Shown piece after piece: positions 10,201-21,400 of a stretch of 64,000 nucleotides of DNA (position 1 is its first letter; the number at the start of each line of letters is the position of its first letter). The stretch spans positions 3,446,248 through 3,510,247 of the forward strand of contig NC_009068.1 of NCBI RefSeq assembly GCF_000209165.1, read 5' to 3'. The stretch comes from Scheffersomyces stipitis CBS 6054 (lineage: Eukaryota; Ascomycota; Pichiomycetes; Serinales; Debaryomycetaceae). A program made the position numbers and the translations under genes. A model generated the notes under the pieces. The model did no database searches and was not told where the DNA came from. It was given only the letters and a program-made list of their open reading frames with translations.

Positions 10201-10726
10201 AATAAAGTCCCAGTCAAATACAGTTAAGGAATTTCACATATTCATACTTTATGTCCCTGCTCCACTTTTAGATCTCTATGGTGTCTATTCACTCGAAGAC
10301 CGGCGCCAGCATTGTTACCCAATCCATCCATACGGTTATCATGTTCTTCTCCTTGACTGAATGCTCTGAAAACAACAGGAGAAGAAAGGATCTGAAAATT
10401 CCACAAGCTTACCTCAGTCAAGGAACCAGCAAGTGGTTCAAACAAGTGCCATGTCGTTCGACTACGACTCCAGTAGACGTCTTTCTAACAGCAAAGGGCA
10501 TACAGTGGCAGCGCAATTATGACAAAGTACGCGCAATTGTGTACATTCGCGCATGTTACTTCCGAATCTGTAAATCCCGCTCGTCTTTTTTCGCTACCAC
10601 TGTACAGTAATTAATGAGCATCTCAACGATTACCATGTTGGGCATATTATTCCGATAGCAATTTTTAATATATAATCGAAGACTCTCCACCTCTTTTCCT
10701 GGTTGAAGCATTTGCTGTTTGCCAAG
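10201..10726. other. Intergenic region upstream of the MATE transporter
   Basis: About 525 bases with no credible gene. The open frames here are short and give no recognisable protein. It presumably holds the PIH1 terminator and the transporter promoter. Confidence 0.45.
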
Positions 10727-12178
10727 ATGAACACGAACACCGAAGAGCAGTTGTTGATAGGCTCTGTCGACCACGAAAATTATGATGCCATAACTAGACA
10801 TCCATCGCGAAACGAGACTGGCTATATCATTACTCCGAAATCAGAACTCAAATTCGTGTCTTCAGCCTCTGCCCCCCTTGTTGTAACTTTCTTTCTCCAG
10901 TACTTGTTGTCTGTGACGACTATCTATGCCTCGGGAAGATTGGGTGCCAAGGAGCTTGCTGCTGCCTCGTTGGCTGTTTGTACTTTCAATATCACAGGCT
11001 TAGCTGTATATCAGGGCATGGCCACCTCTTTAGATTCGTTTTGTTCCCAGGCTTATGGCTCTGGCAAGTTGACCAATGTAGGATTGTATTTCCAGCGTTG
11101 TTCCTTCATGATGTTGGCCATTACCATCTTCCCCTTAGGTTTCATCTGGTGGTTCTCTGGCTCCATCTTGAGCCTCGTGGTTCCAGACCAAGAATTGGTA
11201 GAAATGACTCAACTTTTCCTCAGAATCAACATCTTCGGCACCCCAGGTCTATTGCTCTTTGAAACTGGAAAAAGATTCTTGCAAGCGCAACATATCTACA
11301 ACGCTGGAACTTATGTTCTTTTATTAGTCGCTCCTCTCAACTTGTTCTTGAATTGGATTCTTGTATGGCATCCAATCTATGGTTTAGGGTTTATTGGCTT
11401 GCCCATCGCTGTTGGTATTGTATACTGGATCATTTCGTTGTTGATGTTAGGATACGTAGTTGTAGTTGACGGTAAGAAGTGTTGGGGAGGTCTTGAGATC
11501 GAAAAGGCATTTATCAACTGGCGTCCTATGCTCCAATTGGCCATCCCAGGCTTGATCATGGTTGAAGCCGAGTACTTAGCATTCGAAGTGTTGACAATAT
11601 TGTCATCTTCATTCGGAACCGCTTCTCTTGCTGCTCAGTCCATTGGTGCCAATGCGGGTTCCTTAGCTTTCCAATTGCCATTTGCTGTAGCCGTAGCCTT
11701 AAGCACCAGAATCGGCCATTTCATTGGTATGGAAGATGTAAAATCGGCCAGAATAGTCACCAACTTGACAATTATATTTGCCACTTCCATTGCTGTATTG
11801 AATGCCTCGCTGATCTTCTTTGGTAGAAAGTGGTTGGCCACTTTGTTCACTGACGACGACGATGTTCTTGAAATATCCACCGATATTCTCAGACTTGTAG
11901 CCATAAATCAGATAGGGGACGCCTACAATGTTATTGGTGCTGGTGTGCTTAGGGGTCAGGGAAGACAAAGAATTGGCTCCATTCTTAACATGATTTCTTA
12001 CTATGTCATTGCTCTTCCTGTGGGCTACTATCTTGCCTTCCACGTGGGACTTGGCTTGCATGGCTTGTGGTTCGGCTTGATTGCTGGAGTTGCCACTTTG
12101 GCATTGGGAGAATTCATTTGCATTTACACGAGTGACTGGAACCGGATCCTAATCGAGTCTAGAGACAGACACGACTAA
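10727..12178 (+). CDS. MATE-family multidrug/toxin extrusion transporter (Erc1-like)
   Basis: The 483-residue protein has about 12 hydrophobic segments from residue 43 to the C-terminus and belongs to the MATE (MatE) antiporter family, as do yeast Erc1 and YDR338C. The two MatE repeats begin near APLVVTFFLQYLLSV and near AIPGLIMVEAEYLAFEV. The family signature ASLAVCTFNITGLAVYQGMATSLDSF and the segment ARIVTNLTIIFA are visible. I start at the ATG at 10727, because the longer frame begins with TTG. The first 40 residues are polar and presumably cytosolic. The substrate cannot be read from sequence. Related fungal proteins confer ethionine or drug resistance. It is downstream of PIH1 and co-oriented with it. 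Confidence 0.85.
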   Translation: MNTNTEEQLLIGSVDHENYDAITRHPSRNETGYIITPKSELKFVSSASAPLVVTFFLQYLLSVTTIYASGRLGAKELAAASLAVCTFNITGLAVYQGMATSLDSFCSQAYGSGKLTNVGLYFQRCSFMMLAITIFPLGFIWWFSGSILSLVVPDQELVEMTQLFLRINIFGTPGLLLFETGKRFLQAQHIYNAGTYVLLLVAPLNLFLNWILVWHPIYGLGFIGLPIAVGIVYWIISLLMLGYVVVVDGKKCWGGLEIEKAFINWRPMLQLAIPGLIMVEAEYLAFEVLTILSSSFGTASLAAQSIGANAGSLAFQLPFAVAVALSTRIGHFIGMEDVKSARIVTNLTIIFATSIAVLNASLIFFGRKWLATLFTDDDDVLEISTDILRLVAINQIGDAYNVIGAGVLRGQGRQRIGSILNMISYYVIALPVGYYLAFHVGLGLHGLWFGLIAGVATLALGEFICIYTSDWNRILIESRDRHD

Positions 12179-12464
12179 TTGTAGCATAGCATAATTGATT
12201 ATAGATGTATATATTTGATGAGCAAATACAATAATGAAGAAAGGCATTAATACTTTATTTCCTTCCTAAACTTCTTTGGAAGCTCTGGATTTTGCACCCA
12301 TTCCAGTCGTTGTATTGATACTTTTGTATGGTAGCGCTGTAGAGATTGCGAAAATATTTTTTTAAATTTTTTTTGTAGAAGATCATCTCTACAAGAAAGC
12401 GCATATCGCACAGCATAGTCTTTCATATTCCAAACGGTTAAGAAGACGTACGGTCCACTAACAG

Positions 12465-13901
12465 ATGCCACCCAGAAGACGATTCGACAAGAAGAACGCG
12501 CAGACATTCCAGATCGTGCACAGAGCGCATGACGATTCTCGTTTCTATGATGAAGAGGCCTCTTCGCACGTTCTAGTATCTGCCCCAAGCAACAAGAATA
12601 AGGTTGTACCACATAATGAAGTCGGTGGCAAGAAAAAGATATATACAATTGCAGAGCTTGAGCAAAAACTTGATAAAGATGAGATTTCTGCCTTAAGAGA
12701 AAACGAAGGTCTTGCTGCTCAGTATGGGATCTTTTTCGATGATTCCAAGTACGATTACATGCAACATTTGAAACCTATCGGCCAGGACAGAGACGCTGTT
12801 TTTATACAAGCCAATAGTGTGAAAAAGAACCAGTTGAAGGCAGCCAATGTTGAGGAATTGTTTAAGGGCCAGTTACCTTCAGATTCTAAGAGAAAAGTCA
12901 CTACCGAGTTGAACCAGAGTATACCTGATGAATTGAAGGGGTTTAATCCAGACATGGATCCCAGATTGAGAGAGGTATTGGAGGCTTTGGAAGACGAAGC
13001 TTATATTACAGATGAAGAAGCTGAAGAAGATACAGTAGGAGGAGGAGAAGGAGAAGTAAAACATGCAGCAAAGGGAGGAGATGATATCTTTTCGCAGTTA
13101 TTGCAATCTGGAGAAGTTGAGAACGAGGAAGAGTTTTATGGTTCTGACTACGATGACTTTGAGGACGGCTATGATGAGTGGGATTTGGACAACTACGAAG
13201 ATGAGTACAATGATAAATATGACCTGGACAACTACGAGGAAGCAGAGAACTTGTATAATGAAGGTGAAGCTCCAGTAGAACTAGCAGATTCTGACATCAA
13301 AGTGCCGAAAACGGGATGGCAGAGCGATTTCTGGAAGTTCAAGGCTGCCAGCAAAAACAAGGTTAACGAGTGGGATTCTGATGACGAGTTTGATGAAGGT
13401 GGCCAGGAGGAAGATGCATTGCAGGACGTGGAAGATGACGATATTGTAGGAGAATTACCAACAAGTGACACATTCAAAAAGTCAGGTACTGCCAGGTCGA
13501 AGACCAAGATGAGAAAGAAGAAGGGTGCTATGACTGCTACTTCTTCATTTTCCATGTCGTCTTCTGCTTTGTTTAGAACAGAAGGGTTGACTTTATTGGA
13601 TGACAGATATGAGCAATTAGCCAAGAAGTTTGAAGACGAACCTGAAGAAAAGTTTGAGGAGTTTGACATGAGCAAAGAGAGAAACGATTTCGAAGACATG
13701 CTAGACGATTTCCTCGACAATTACGAGTTGGAGAGTGGAGGAAGAAAGGTTGTCAGAAAGGACGAAGAGAAGAAAAAGCTCCAGGAGGCAGCAGATTCTG
13801 TGTCTAAAGGGAAGGTTGCAGCCAGAAGAAAGAAGGAAAAGAATATCACCCGTAGTTCTTTGGATAATCTTGGTGGATCTTTAGCCAAATTGAACATATA
13901 G
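12465..13901 (+). CDS. LTV1: 40S ribosome biogenesis and export factor Ltv1
   Basis: Ltv1 accompanies pre-40S subunits from nucleus to cytoplasm and is released by casein-kinase-1 phosphorylation. The 478-residue protein opens MPPRRRFDKKNAQTFQIVHR and soon gives LVSAP, the conserved N-terminal block of the family. The segment YDYMQHLKPIG is another conserved block. The middle is very acidic (about residues 170-340). The C-terminus is basic, with repeated RKKEK stretches. The promoter just upstream (about 12352-12375) has long A/T tracts resembling the RRPE element of ribosome-biogenesis genes, but this is a weak observation. The start is unambiguous. Confidence 0.93.
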   Translation: MPPRRRFDKKNAQTFQIVHRAHDDSRFYDEEASSHVLVSAPSNKNKVVPHNEVGGKKKIYTIAELEQKLDKDEISALRENEGLAAQYGIFFDDSKYDYMQHLKPIGQDRDAVFIQANSVKKNQLKAANVEELFKGQLPSDSKRKVTTELNQSIPDELKGFNPDMDPRLREVLEALEDEAYITDEEAEEDTVGGGEGEVKHAAKGGDDIFSQLLQSGEVENEEEFYGSDYDDFEDGYDEWDLDNYEDEYNDKYDLDNYEEAENLYNEGEAPVELADSDIKVPKTGWQSDFWKFKAASKNKVNEWDSDDEFDEGGQEEDALQDVEDDDIVGELPTSDTFKKSGTARSKTKMRKKKGAMTATSSFSMSSSALFRTEGLTLLDDRYEQLAKKFEDEPEEKFEEFDMSKERNDFEDMLDDFLDNYELESGGRKVVRKDEEKKKLQEAADSVSKGKVAARRKKEKNITRSSLDNLGGSLAKLNI

Positions 13902-14522
13902 ACATGAAGTCGCACGATCCCTAAAGACACTATAGAGGAGTGTGAACTTATGAAAAGAAGGAATAACTAATGTAAAAGGGATCCAATATCCGGACAGTGT
14001 ATAGACATACTAATTGCACAATAATAGCCATCAAATAGATAATAGGCATACACCATAATTCATGAACCATGTAGAAAAGATTAGAATTGCTTAACTGTGG
14101 ATAGCCGGGTTTTGACTTGTCTGCAGTATACTCCTTTATGGTTTTTCAAAATTTTACCAAACAAGACTTCAAACAATTTTTTGCTGCTTAAAAAGCGAGC
14201 TGAAACGCCATACTTCTCTTTCTTTCCACAGAAGCCTATTACTAGGGCATATATATCGTAATCTATCAGCACGCGCATCCATCTGACGAATCCCTCTCCT
14301 GTCGTGATTTGTTTTGATTTTTTTTTGTGCTGGTACGGATAATTTCTGGAAGTATTTTTCCAGGCTCCTTTCTCATTGATACTCCATTAGAAAGTAACAA
14401 AAATACGGGTCTACTACCGGTTTTCCGTGGTACTCTTTGTTGTTGTATACTTTGGCTATTTAACCTATTGCTGTTTTTCATCCAGTCGCTGTCGGTGGCT
14501 ACTGTTTTCTCCGAACGCCGCT
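13902..14522. other. Intergenic region, LTV1 to CK2 gene
   Basis: About 620 bases with no gene recognised. Short open frames on both strands overlap each other and give no known motif. Frame extension upstream of the kinase ATG (from about 14427) lacks conservation and is taken as the 5' leader. Confidence 0.45.
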
Positions 14523-15530
14523 ATGTCCGATCAACATCATGGTGTTACCTCGATTTCTCGAGTGTACTCTGATGTCTTGCTGACCAAGCCACAGGCTTAT
14601 TGGGACTATGACGACCTCAATATCAAGTGGAACTCACAAGACAACTATGAGATCATCAAAAAGCTCGGGAGAGGAAAGTACTCTGAAGTCTTTCTCGGAA
14701 TTGACTTGTCCAAGCAAGAGAAAGTCGTTATCAAGGTGTTGAAGCCAGTCAAAAGAAAGAAAATCAAGCGGGAAATTTCCATCTTGAAAAACTTGTTCAG
14801 TGGACCTAACATTGTAGCCTTGCTTGATGTTGTTCGTGAGCCGCAGCTGAAGACTCCTGGACTCATTTTCGAACACATCAACAACGTAGACTTCAGAAGC
14901 TTATATCCCACCTTTGGTGATTACGATATACGGTACTATATGTATGAGTTGTTGAAGGCTCTTGACTACTCCCATTCTATGGGCATAATGCACCGAGACG
15001 TCAAGCCTCACAACGTCATGATTGACCACGATAAACGGTCTCTTAGACTCATTGACTGGGGTTTGGCAGAATACTACCATCCAGGTACTGAGTACAATGT
15101 GCGTGTTGCTTCTCGTTATTTCAAGGGCCCGGAGTTGTTGGTGGACTTTCGGTTGTACGACTACTCGCTTGATATGTGGTCGTACGGTTGTATGCTAGCA
15201 TCGATGGTGTTCATGAAGGAACCGTTTTTCCATGGCAAGTCCAACACTGACCAGTTGGTGCAAATCGTGAGAGTTTTGGGCTCCAGCAGTCTCAACAAGT
15301 ACCTAGCGAAGTACAACTTGACTTTGAGCGAGGAATATGAGGACATAGGCTATTATAACCGAAGACCATGGGAACGCTTCATCAATGACAACAACCAGCA
15401 TTTGCTTTCCAAAGAGTTCCTCGACTTCATCGACCAGTTGTTGAGATATGACCACCAGGAGCGATTGACGGCCAAAGAAGCCATGGACCACCCGTACTTT
15501 GATCCTGTGAGGGCTGCCGAGGGTAACTAG
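14523..15530 (+). CDS. CKA1/CKA2: Casein kinase 2 catalytic (alpha-type) subunit
   Basis: CK2 is a constitutive acidophilic Ser/Thr kinase acting in nucleus and cytosol as an alpha2/beta2 tetramer. I start at [10 protein letters not shown] (14523), which gives 335 residues, the usual size. An upstream ATG in frame would add 32 unrelated hydrophobic residues. Visible motifs are the glycine loop [11 protein letters not shown] (about residue 49), the basic cluster [11 protein letters not shown] (74-84) that is a CK2 hallmark, [10 protein letters not shown], the activation segment [11 protein letters not shown] (DWG instead of DFG, as in all CK2), and [13 protein letters not shown]. Codon 109 is CTG where human CK2 alpha has Ser, in line with CUG-Ser decoding. 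Which of the two yeast paralogs it is cannot be decided here. Confidence 0.93.
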   Translation: MSDQHHGVTSISRVYSDVLLTKPQAYWDYDDLNIKWNSQDNYEIIKKLGRGKYSEVFLGIDLSKQEKVVIKVLKPVKRKKIKREISILKNLFSGPNIVALLDVVREPQLKTPGLIFEHINNVDFRSLYPTFGDYDIRYYMYELLKALDYSHSMGIMHRDVKPHNVMIDHDKRSLRLIDWGLAEYYHPGTEYNVRVASRYFKGPELLVDFRLYDYSLDMWSYGCMLASMVFMKEPFFHGKSNTDQLVQIVRVLGSSSLNKYLAKYNLTLSEEYEDIGYYNRRPWERFINDNNQHLLSKEFLDFIDQLLRYDHQERLTAKEAMDHPYFDPVRAAEGN

Positions 15531-16372
15531 GGTACGACGACGACATAGATCTACGGTATTATATATAGTTCAGTTCTCGTAATATATTAGTAATGTGAAG
15601 AGTATTTATTTGTAATTGAAGCTTTTTAGAATTTACGAGAAGTAGAATCCGAGAATATAAAGGAAGAGTGAGTTAGGAAGAAAGTGCAGAATAGTGTTTG
15701 CTTTAGAGTAGTGACAGCTTCATTGAGTGTATTTGGTTTGAAAAATTACTAGAGGAAAAGTATATTAAACTATACAATAAGATTCATAGTCGGTGAACTG
15801 AAGACTTCCAATACCTCAAAGAATACAATGTTGGCTATAATCCTTGTCCAAACATCATTCATATGGCGTGTTATGGCATACCAATATCTTGACTGGGTGC
15901 AAATTTCCATTACAAGTATTACATTAGCTAGAAATATGGTGAAAAGTGAAAAAAAGTGAAAATAAATCTCATGATCTCCAAAAATAGATTTTACAGAAGT
16001 TTATCTTAAAATATTCACAACAATATCTCTCCTTCTTCGTGGTTCTGGCTAGAGCTTCTTCCCCACTATTTGGTTCATCCCCTACCATCACCATACTTTC
16101 ATTTGACAGGAGTTGATATCTTCACGTGACAAGGTGATTCATTCACCTTCTTCGTTTGCTCGTGCGCTCTTATTAGCGACGTTCGCACCGCCAAAAAAGT
16201 ACCAGAATCTTCCACGAGAAATAGTGAAAAATTCGGAGTATATATACCGAAACAAGACCCTAGGGTTTCGTGGAAAACGAAATTCAGGTCCATTTACTTA
16301 CAATCAGTTGATCCTTTTGCAGAGTTTCTTTCAATTCTAGTCTTACTTCTAGTGTATCTCAAGTTTGTTCAA
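15531..16372. other. Intergenic region, CK2 gene to cyclophilin gene
   Basis: About 840 AT-rich bases. No tRNA, snoRNA or open frame could be supported. It includes the promoter of the CPR6-like gene, with a possible heat-shock element at 16204-16213. Confidence 0.45.
16204..16213 (+). promoter_or_regulatory. Possible heat-shock element upstream of CPR6
   Basis: The bases AGAATCTTCC fit the inverted nGAAnnTTCn unit bound by Hsf1. A further GAA follows after a gap. CPR6 is a known Hsf1 target in Saccharomyces cerevisiae, so the location about 160 bases before the start codon makes sense. A single short match has limited weight. Confidence 0.35.
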
Positions 16373-17473
16373 ATGTCCAATCCCATCGTGTACTTCGATA
16401 TCACTGCCAATGGTGTGGAGAAAGGCAGAGTAGTTTTTGAGCTCTTTTGCGATGTAGTGCCCAAGACGGCAGAAAACTTCCGTGCTCTCTGTACGGGTGA
16501 AAAGGGTATCTCTGCACAGTCTGGCAAGCCTTTACACTACAAGGGTTCCATTTTCCACCGTGTTATCAAAGACTTTATGTGTCAAGGTGGAGACTTCACT
16601 CATGGATCAGGTATTGGCGGAGAATCGATCTATGGTGAGAAATTCGAAGACGAAAATTTTAAATTGATACACGATAAGCCTTTCTTGCTCTCAATGGCCA
16701 ATGCCGGTCCAAACACGAACGGGTCCCAATTTTTCATCACTACAGTTCCTACCTCTCACTTAAACGGAAAACACGTTGTCTTTGGAAAGGTTATCCAAGG
16801 AAAGTCCATTGTTCGCCAGTTAGAAAGATGCGAAAAAGGCGCCAGTGACAAACCTGTTGAAGACTGGATTATCGCCGATTGTGGAGAATTGGCTCCTGAC
16901 TACGTGCCTGAGCCTTCTGGATCCGATGATGGCTTTGGTGATGTTTACGAAGAAGTGCTAGCAGACAACGACCAGATCGACGTGAATGATCCCAAGTCTG
17001 TTTTTGGAGCTGTTTCCACGTTGAAGGAGATTGGCACGAAGTTGTTGAAAGAAGGCAACTTGGAAAAGTCTTACGAAAAGTATAACAAGGCAGCCAATTT
17101 CTTGACGGAATATTTTCCGGACGACTTGTCTGAGGAAGACTTGTCTACATTGTACAGTTTGAAGTCGTCGTTGTATTTGAATGCAGCCTTGGTAGCTCTC
17201 AAGTTGAAGGACGGAAAGAGAACAATTGCTGCTGCATCCAACGCGCTAGATGTTGAGAAAATTGACGACAAGTCGAGAGCAAAGGCTCTCTACCGTAAGG
17301 GCATGGGATTCTTACTTGCTAAGGACGAAGAAGCTGCCCGGATAGCCTTGGAAGATGCCCTCGAGCTTCAGCCTCAAGACGCTGCCATATTGAAAGGATT
17401 ACAGGATGTCAAGCACAGTATCAAAGTTCGTCGTGACAAGCAGAAAAAGGCCATGTCCAAATTTTTCCAATAG
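16373..17473 (+). CDS. CPR6: Cyclophilin 40-type peptidyl-prolyl isomerase with TPR domain
   Basis: This is an Hsp90 co-chaperone with prolyl isomerase activity. The 366-residue protein starts [14 protein letters not shown] (ATG at 16373). An upstream in-frame codon would add 7 residues. The cyclophilin domain spans about residues 1-175, with [25 protein letters not shown] and [10 protein letters not shown]. The position that is Trp in cyclosporin-sensitive CypA is His here (in HLNGKH), as in other cyclophilin 40 proteins. Residues 215-366 form three TPR repeats, for example around [17 protein letters not shown] and [19 protein letters not shown], which dock to the Hsp90 MEEVD tail. Length and layout match Cpr6 (371 residues) and also Cpr7. 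I prefer Cpr6 because the catalytic residues are intact. Confidence 0.9.
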   Translation: MSNPIVYFDITANGVEKGRVVFELFCDVVPKTAENFRALCTGEKGISAQSGKPLHYKGSIFHRVIKDFMCQGGDFTHGSGIGGESIYGEKFEDENFKLIHDKPFLLSMANAGPNTNGSQFFITTVPTSHLNGKHVVFGKVIQGKSIVRQLERCEKGASDKPVEDWIIADCGELAPDYVPEPSGSDDGFGDVYEEVLADNDQIDVNDPKSVFGAVSTLKEIGTKLLKEGNLEKSYEKYNKAANFLTEYFPDDLSEEDLSTLYSLKSSLYLNAALVALKLKDGKRTIAAASNALDVEKIDDKSRAKALYRKGMGFLLAKDEEAARIALEDALELQPQDAAILKGLQDVKHSIKVRRDKQKKAMSKFFQ

Positions 17474-18426
17474 GAATAGATAAAATACATGTAATATAGA
17501 AAGAGAGTGTAGATTAATTACAGATACAAAGAAAATAGCATTAGGCTATGGTCGGATTGCTATTAAAACAAGATCATAAAGACAAAGAATACCGCATGCT
17601 TCATACTTGGACAGATATGTCTTACAATTTAATCTGTTACTATACTTAAGTAAGGCGATTCCGTATCTCCTCTGTAGCAGAGTGAAAAATCTAGCTATGA
17701 AAAGCTCAGCATTCTCTACTCAGAGATCTCACATAGCCACTGCCCCTTACATTTCGCCTATGTACTTTAACTGGAAATCCAGATTACACTGCTTCCCCGA
17801 TCCCATCCGACTACAGTGCACTCATTCCAAGCGTAAGATTAGTCCCTAGCCATTGTGCAATCATCCTCAGAGCTTAGTCCCCAGATCTCATGTCTCACTA
17901 TTGCAGACTGATAATTACGCCTAGTCCCCAGCTTCTACCCGTAAATGCTGTACTGAATTTTTCGCTCTTTTTTTCCACCGCCGCCCACTGAAAAATCAAC
18001 TGTCAAAACAGTGTCACACAATTCAGTACTCTACCGTTTCTTCAGGTTTGTTTAATCCATCAACTCTTGCTGTCGTTGTTGTTATCAGATCACATCTCAG
18101 GTAGTGGCACACCTATTGTAGACCGCGTGACAAGTTACCAAGACTTCCCAGCATAGATACACGGAGATCCATATCCACATTTTTTGTATTTCTAAGTCGT
18201 TTCTGATAATCTTTCCAAAAGACGGACACTCATTTGTTTGACTGCGTCCCAGATCTTCCCATCGTCCAGTAAGCTTACTGTTGATATTGCAACTCAGTCG
18301 TTGAAGAATCATCAAAACATTCCATTTATACACTTTTTGTTATTAATTTCATTTTCGATTTTGTTTTCATCTATTTCTTTCTTATAAATTCCATCATAAA
18401 ATCACATAAAAATTCATCACAACGCC
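17474..18426. other. Intergenic region upstream of RPO21
   Basis: A long (about 950-base) promoter region for the RNA polymerase II large subunit gene. I see pyrimidine-rich DNA close to the ATG but no gene, RNA or repeat. Confidence 0.45.
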
Positions 18427-21400
18427 ATGAGTCGCCAGTTCCCTTACTCAAGCGCTCCACTCCGTTCCGTCAAGGAAGTTCAGTTCGGCTTGTTGTCGCC
18501 AGAAGAAGTGCGTGCCATTTCCGTAGCCAAGATTGAATACCCCGAGACCATGGACCAGACCACCAAGACTCCTAGAGAAGGTGGTTTGAACGATCCTCGT
18601 TTAGGTTCAATCGACAGAAACTTTAGATGTCAGACCTGTGGCGAGGATATGGCCGAATGTCCGGGCCATTTCGGTCACATTGAGTTGGCCAAGCCGGTGT
18701 TCCACATTGGGTTCATCGCCAAAATCAAGAAGGTATGTGAGTGTGTATGTATGCACTGCGGAAAGTTGTTGCTCGATGAAAACAACCCCGCCATGGCTCA
18801 AGCTATCAAAATAAGAGACCCCAAGAAGAGGTTCAACGCCGTCTGGCAGTTGTGTAAGGCTAAAATGGTTTGTGAAACCGATATCATAGAAGAGGGAGCT
18901 ACTGAAACCACAACCAGAGGTGGTTGTGGTCATACTCAGCCCACCATTCGTAGAGATGGGTTGAAGTTATGGGGTACCTGGAGACATAACAAGAATTTTG
19001 AAGAAAACGAACAGCCTGAACGTAGATTGTTGACTCCTTCAGAGATCTTGAATGTTCTTAAACATATAAGCTCCTTGGACTGTTTGAGACTTGGCTTCAA
19101 CGAGGACTATGCCAGACCAGAGTGGATGTTGATCACAGTTTTGCCTGTGCCTCCTCCACCTGTCAGACCTTCGATTGCTTTCAACGACACTGCCAGGGGG
19201 GAAGATGATTTAACTTTCAAGTTGGCCGATGTTTTGAAAGCTAACATCAATGTGCAAAGGTTGGAAATGGACGGCTCTCCTCAGCATGTGATCTCTGAGT
19301 TCGAGGCTTTGTTGCAATTCCACGTAGCCACATATATGGATAACGATATTGCTGGCCAGCCCCAGGCTCTCCAGAAGACAGGTCGTCCTATCAAATCTAT
19401 TAGAGCAAGATTAAAGGGTAAGGAAGGTAGATTGAGAGGTAACTTGATGGGTAAGCGTGTCGACTTTTCCGCTCGTACCGTTATTTCGGGTGATCCAAAT
19501 CTTGATTTAGACCAGGTTGGAGTACCAATTTCCATCGCTCGAACATTGTCGTACCCTGAGGTTGTCACCCCATACAATATTCATAGATTGACTGAGTACG
19601 TCAGAAACGGTCCAAACGAACATCCTGGTGCCAAGTACGTTATCAGAGACACCGGTGATCGTATCGACTTGCGTTATAACAAGAGAGCTGGTGACATTGC
19701 ATTACAATACGGCTGGAAGGTTGAACGTCACTTGATGGACAATGACCCTGTGTTGTTCAACCGTCAACCCTCCTTGCACAAGATGTCCATGATGGCCCAC
19801 AGAGTTAAAGTTATGCCATATTCCACATTTAGATTGAATTTGTCAGTCACATCGCCATATAACGCCGATTTTGATGGTGATGAAATGAACTTGCATGTAC
19901 CTCAATCTCCAGAGACTAGAGCTGAATTGTCGGAAATTTGCGCTGTACCTCTTCAAATTGTTTCTCCACAATCGAATAAGCCAGTTATGGGTATTGTGCA
20001 AGATACGTTGTGTGGTATTCGTAAGATGACCTTGCGTGACAACTTCATTGATTACGACCAAGTTATGAATATGTTATACTGGATTCCGAACTGGGACGGT
20101 GTGATTCCTCCTCCAGCTATTGCTAAGCCCAAACCATTGTGGACCGGTAAGCAGTTGTTGTCTATGGCCATTCCAAAGGGTATACACTTGCAAAGATTTG
20201 ATGGGGGAAAAGATTTGTTAAGTCCCAAGGACACCGGTATGTTGATTGTAGATGGTGAGATCATGTTTGGAGTTGTCGATAAGAAGACGGTTGGTGCCAC
20301 AGGTGGTGGTTTAATTCACACTGTTATGAGAGAAAAAGGCCCTCGTGTGTGTGCTCAGCTTTTCAGCTCTATTCAAAAGGTGACCAACTACTGGTTATTA
20401 CATAATGGTTTCTCTATCGGTATTGGTGATACCATTGCTGATGTAAGTACCATGAAAGATATCACTTCAACCATTAGTGAGGCCAAAATCAAGGTGCAGG
20501 AAATCATCTTGGACGCACAACTGAACAAGTTGGAACCTGAACCAGGTATGACATTAAGAGAATCGTTCGAACATAACGTTTCTCGTGTCCTTAATCAAGC
20601 TCGTGATACCGCTGGTCGTTCCGCAGAAATGAATTTAAAGGACTTAAATAACGTCAAGCAGATGGTGGTTTCAGGTTCCAAGGGTTCTTTCATTAATATC
20701 TCGCAAATGTCTGCATGTGTGGGTCAACAGATTGTAGAAGGGAAGAGAATTCCCTTTGGTTTTTCTGATCGTACCTTGCCTCATTTCACAAAGGATGATT
20801 ACTCTCCCGAGTCGAAGGGTTTTGTTGAAAATTCTTACTTGAGAGGGTTGACTCCTCAAGAATTCTTCTTCCACGCCATGGCTGGTAGAGAAGGTCTTAT
20901 CGATACTGCCGTCAAAACTGCCGAAACTGGTTATATTCAACGTCGTTTGGTGAAAGCTTTGGAGGATATCATGGTCCATTACGATGGTACAACCAGAAAC
21001 TCCTTGGGTGATATCATTCAATTCGTCTATGGTGAAGACGGTATCGATGGTACCCAAGTTGAGAAGCAATCTGTTGATACTATTCCAGGATCCAACGATA
21101 GTTTCGAACGTCGTTTCAGAATCGACGTCTTGGACTCTTCAAAATCCATTCCAGAATCATTGTTAGAATCCGGCAAGGAAATTAAGGGTGATGTCAAGTT
21201 ACAGAAGGTTTTGGACGAAGAGTACAAACAGCTCTTGGATGACCGTAAGTACTTAAGAGAAGTCTGTTTCCCTAATGGTGACTTCTCATGGCCATTACCA
21301 GTGAATTTGCGTCGTATTATTCAGAATGCTCAACAGATTTTCCACAATGGTCGTTACAAGGCTTCTGATTTGAGATTGGATGAAGTTATCGTTGGCGTTA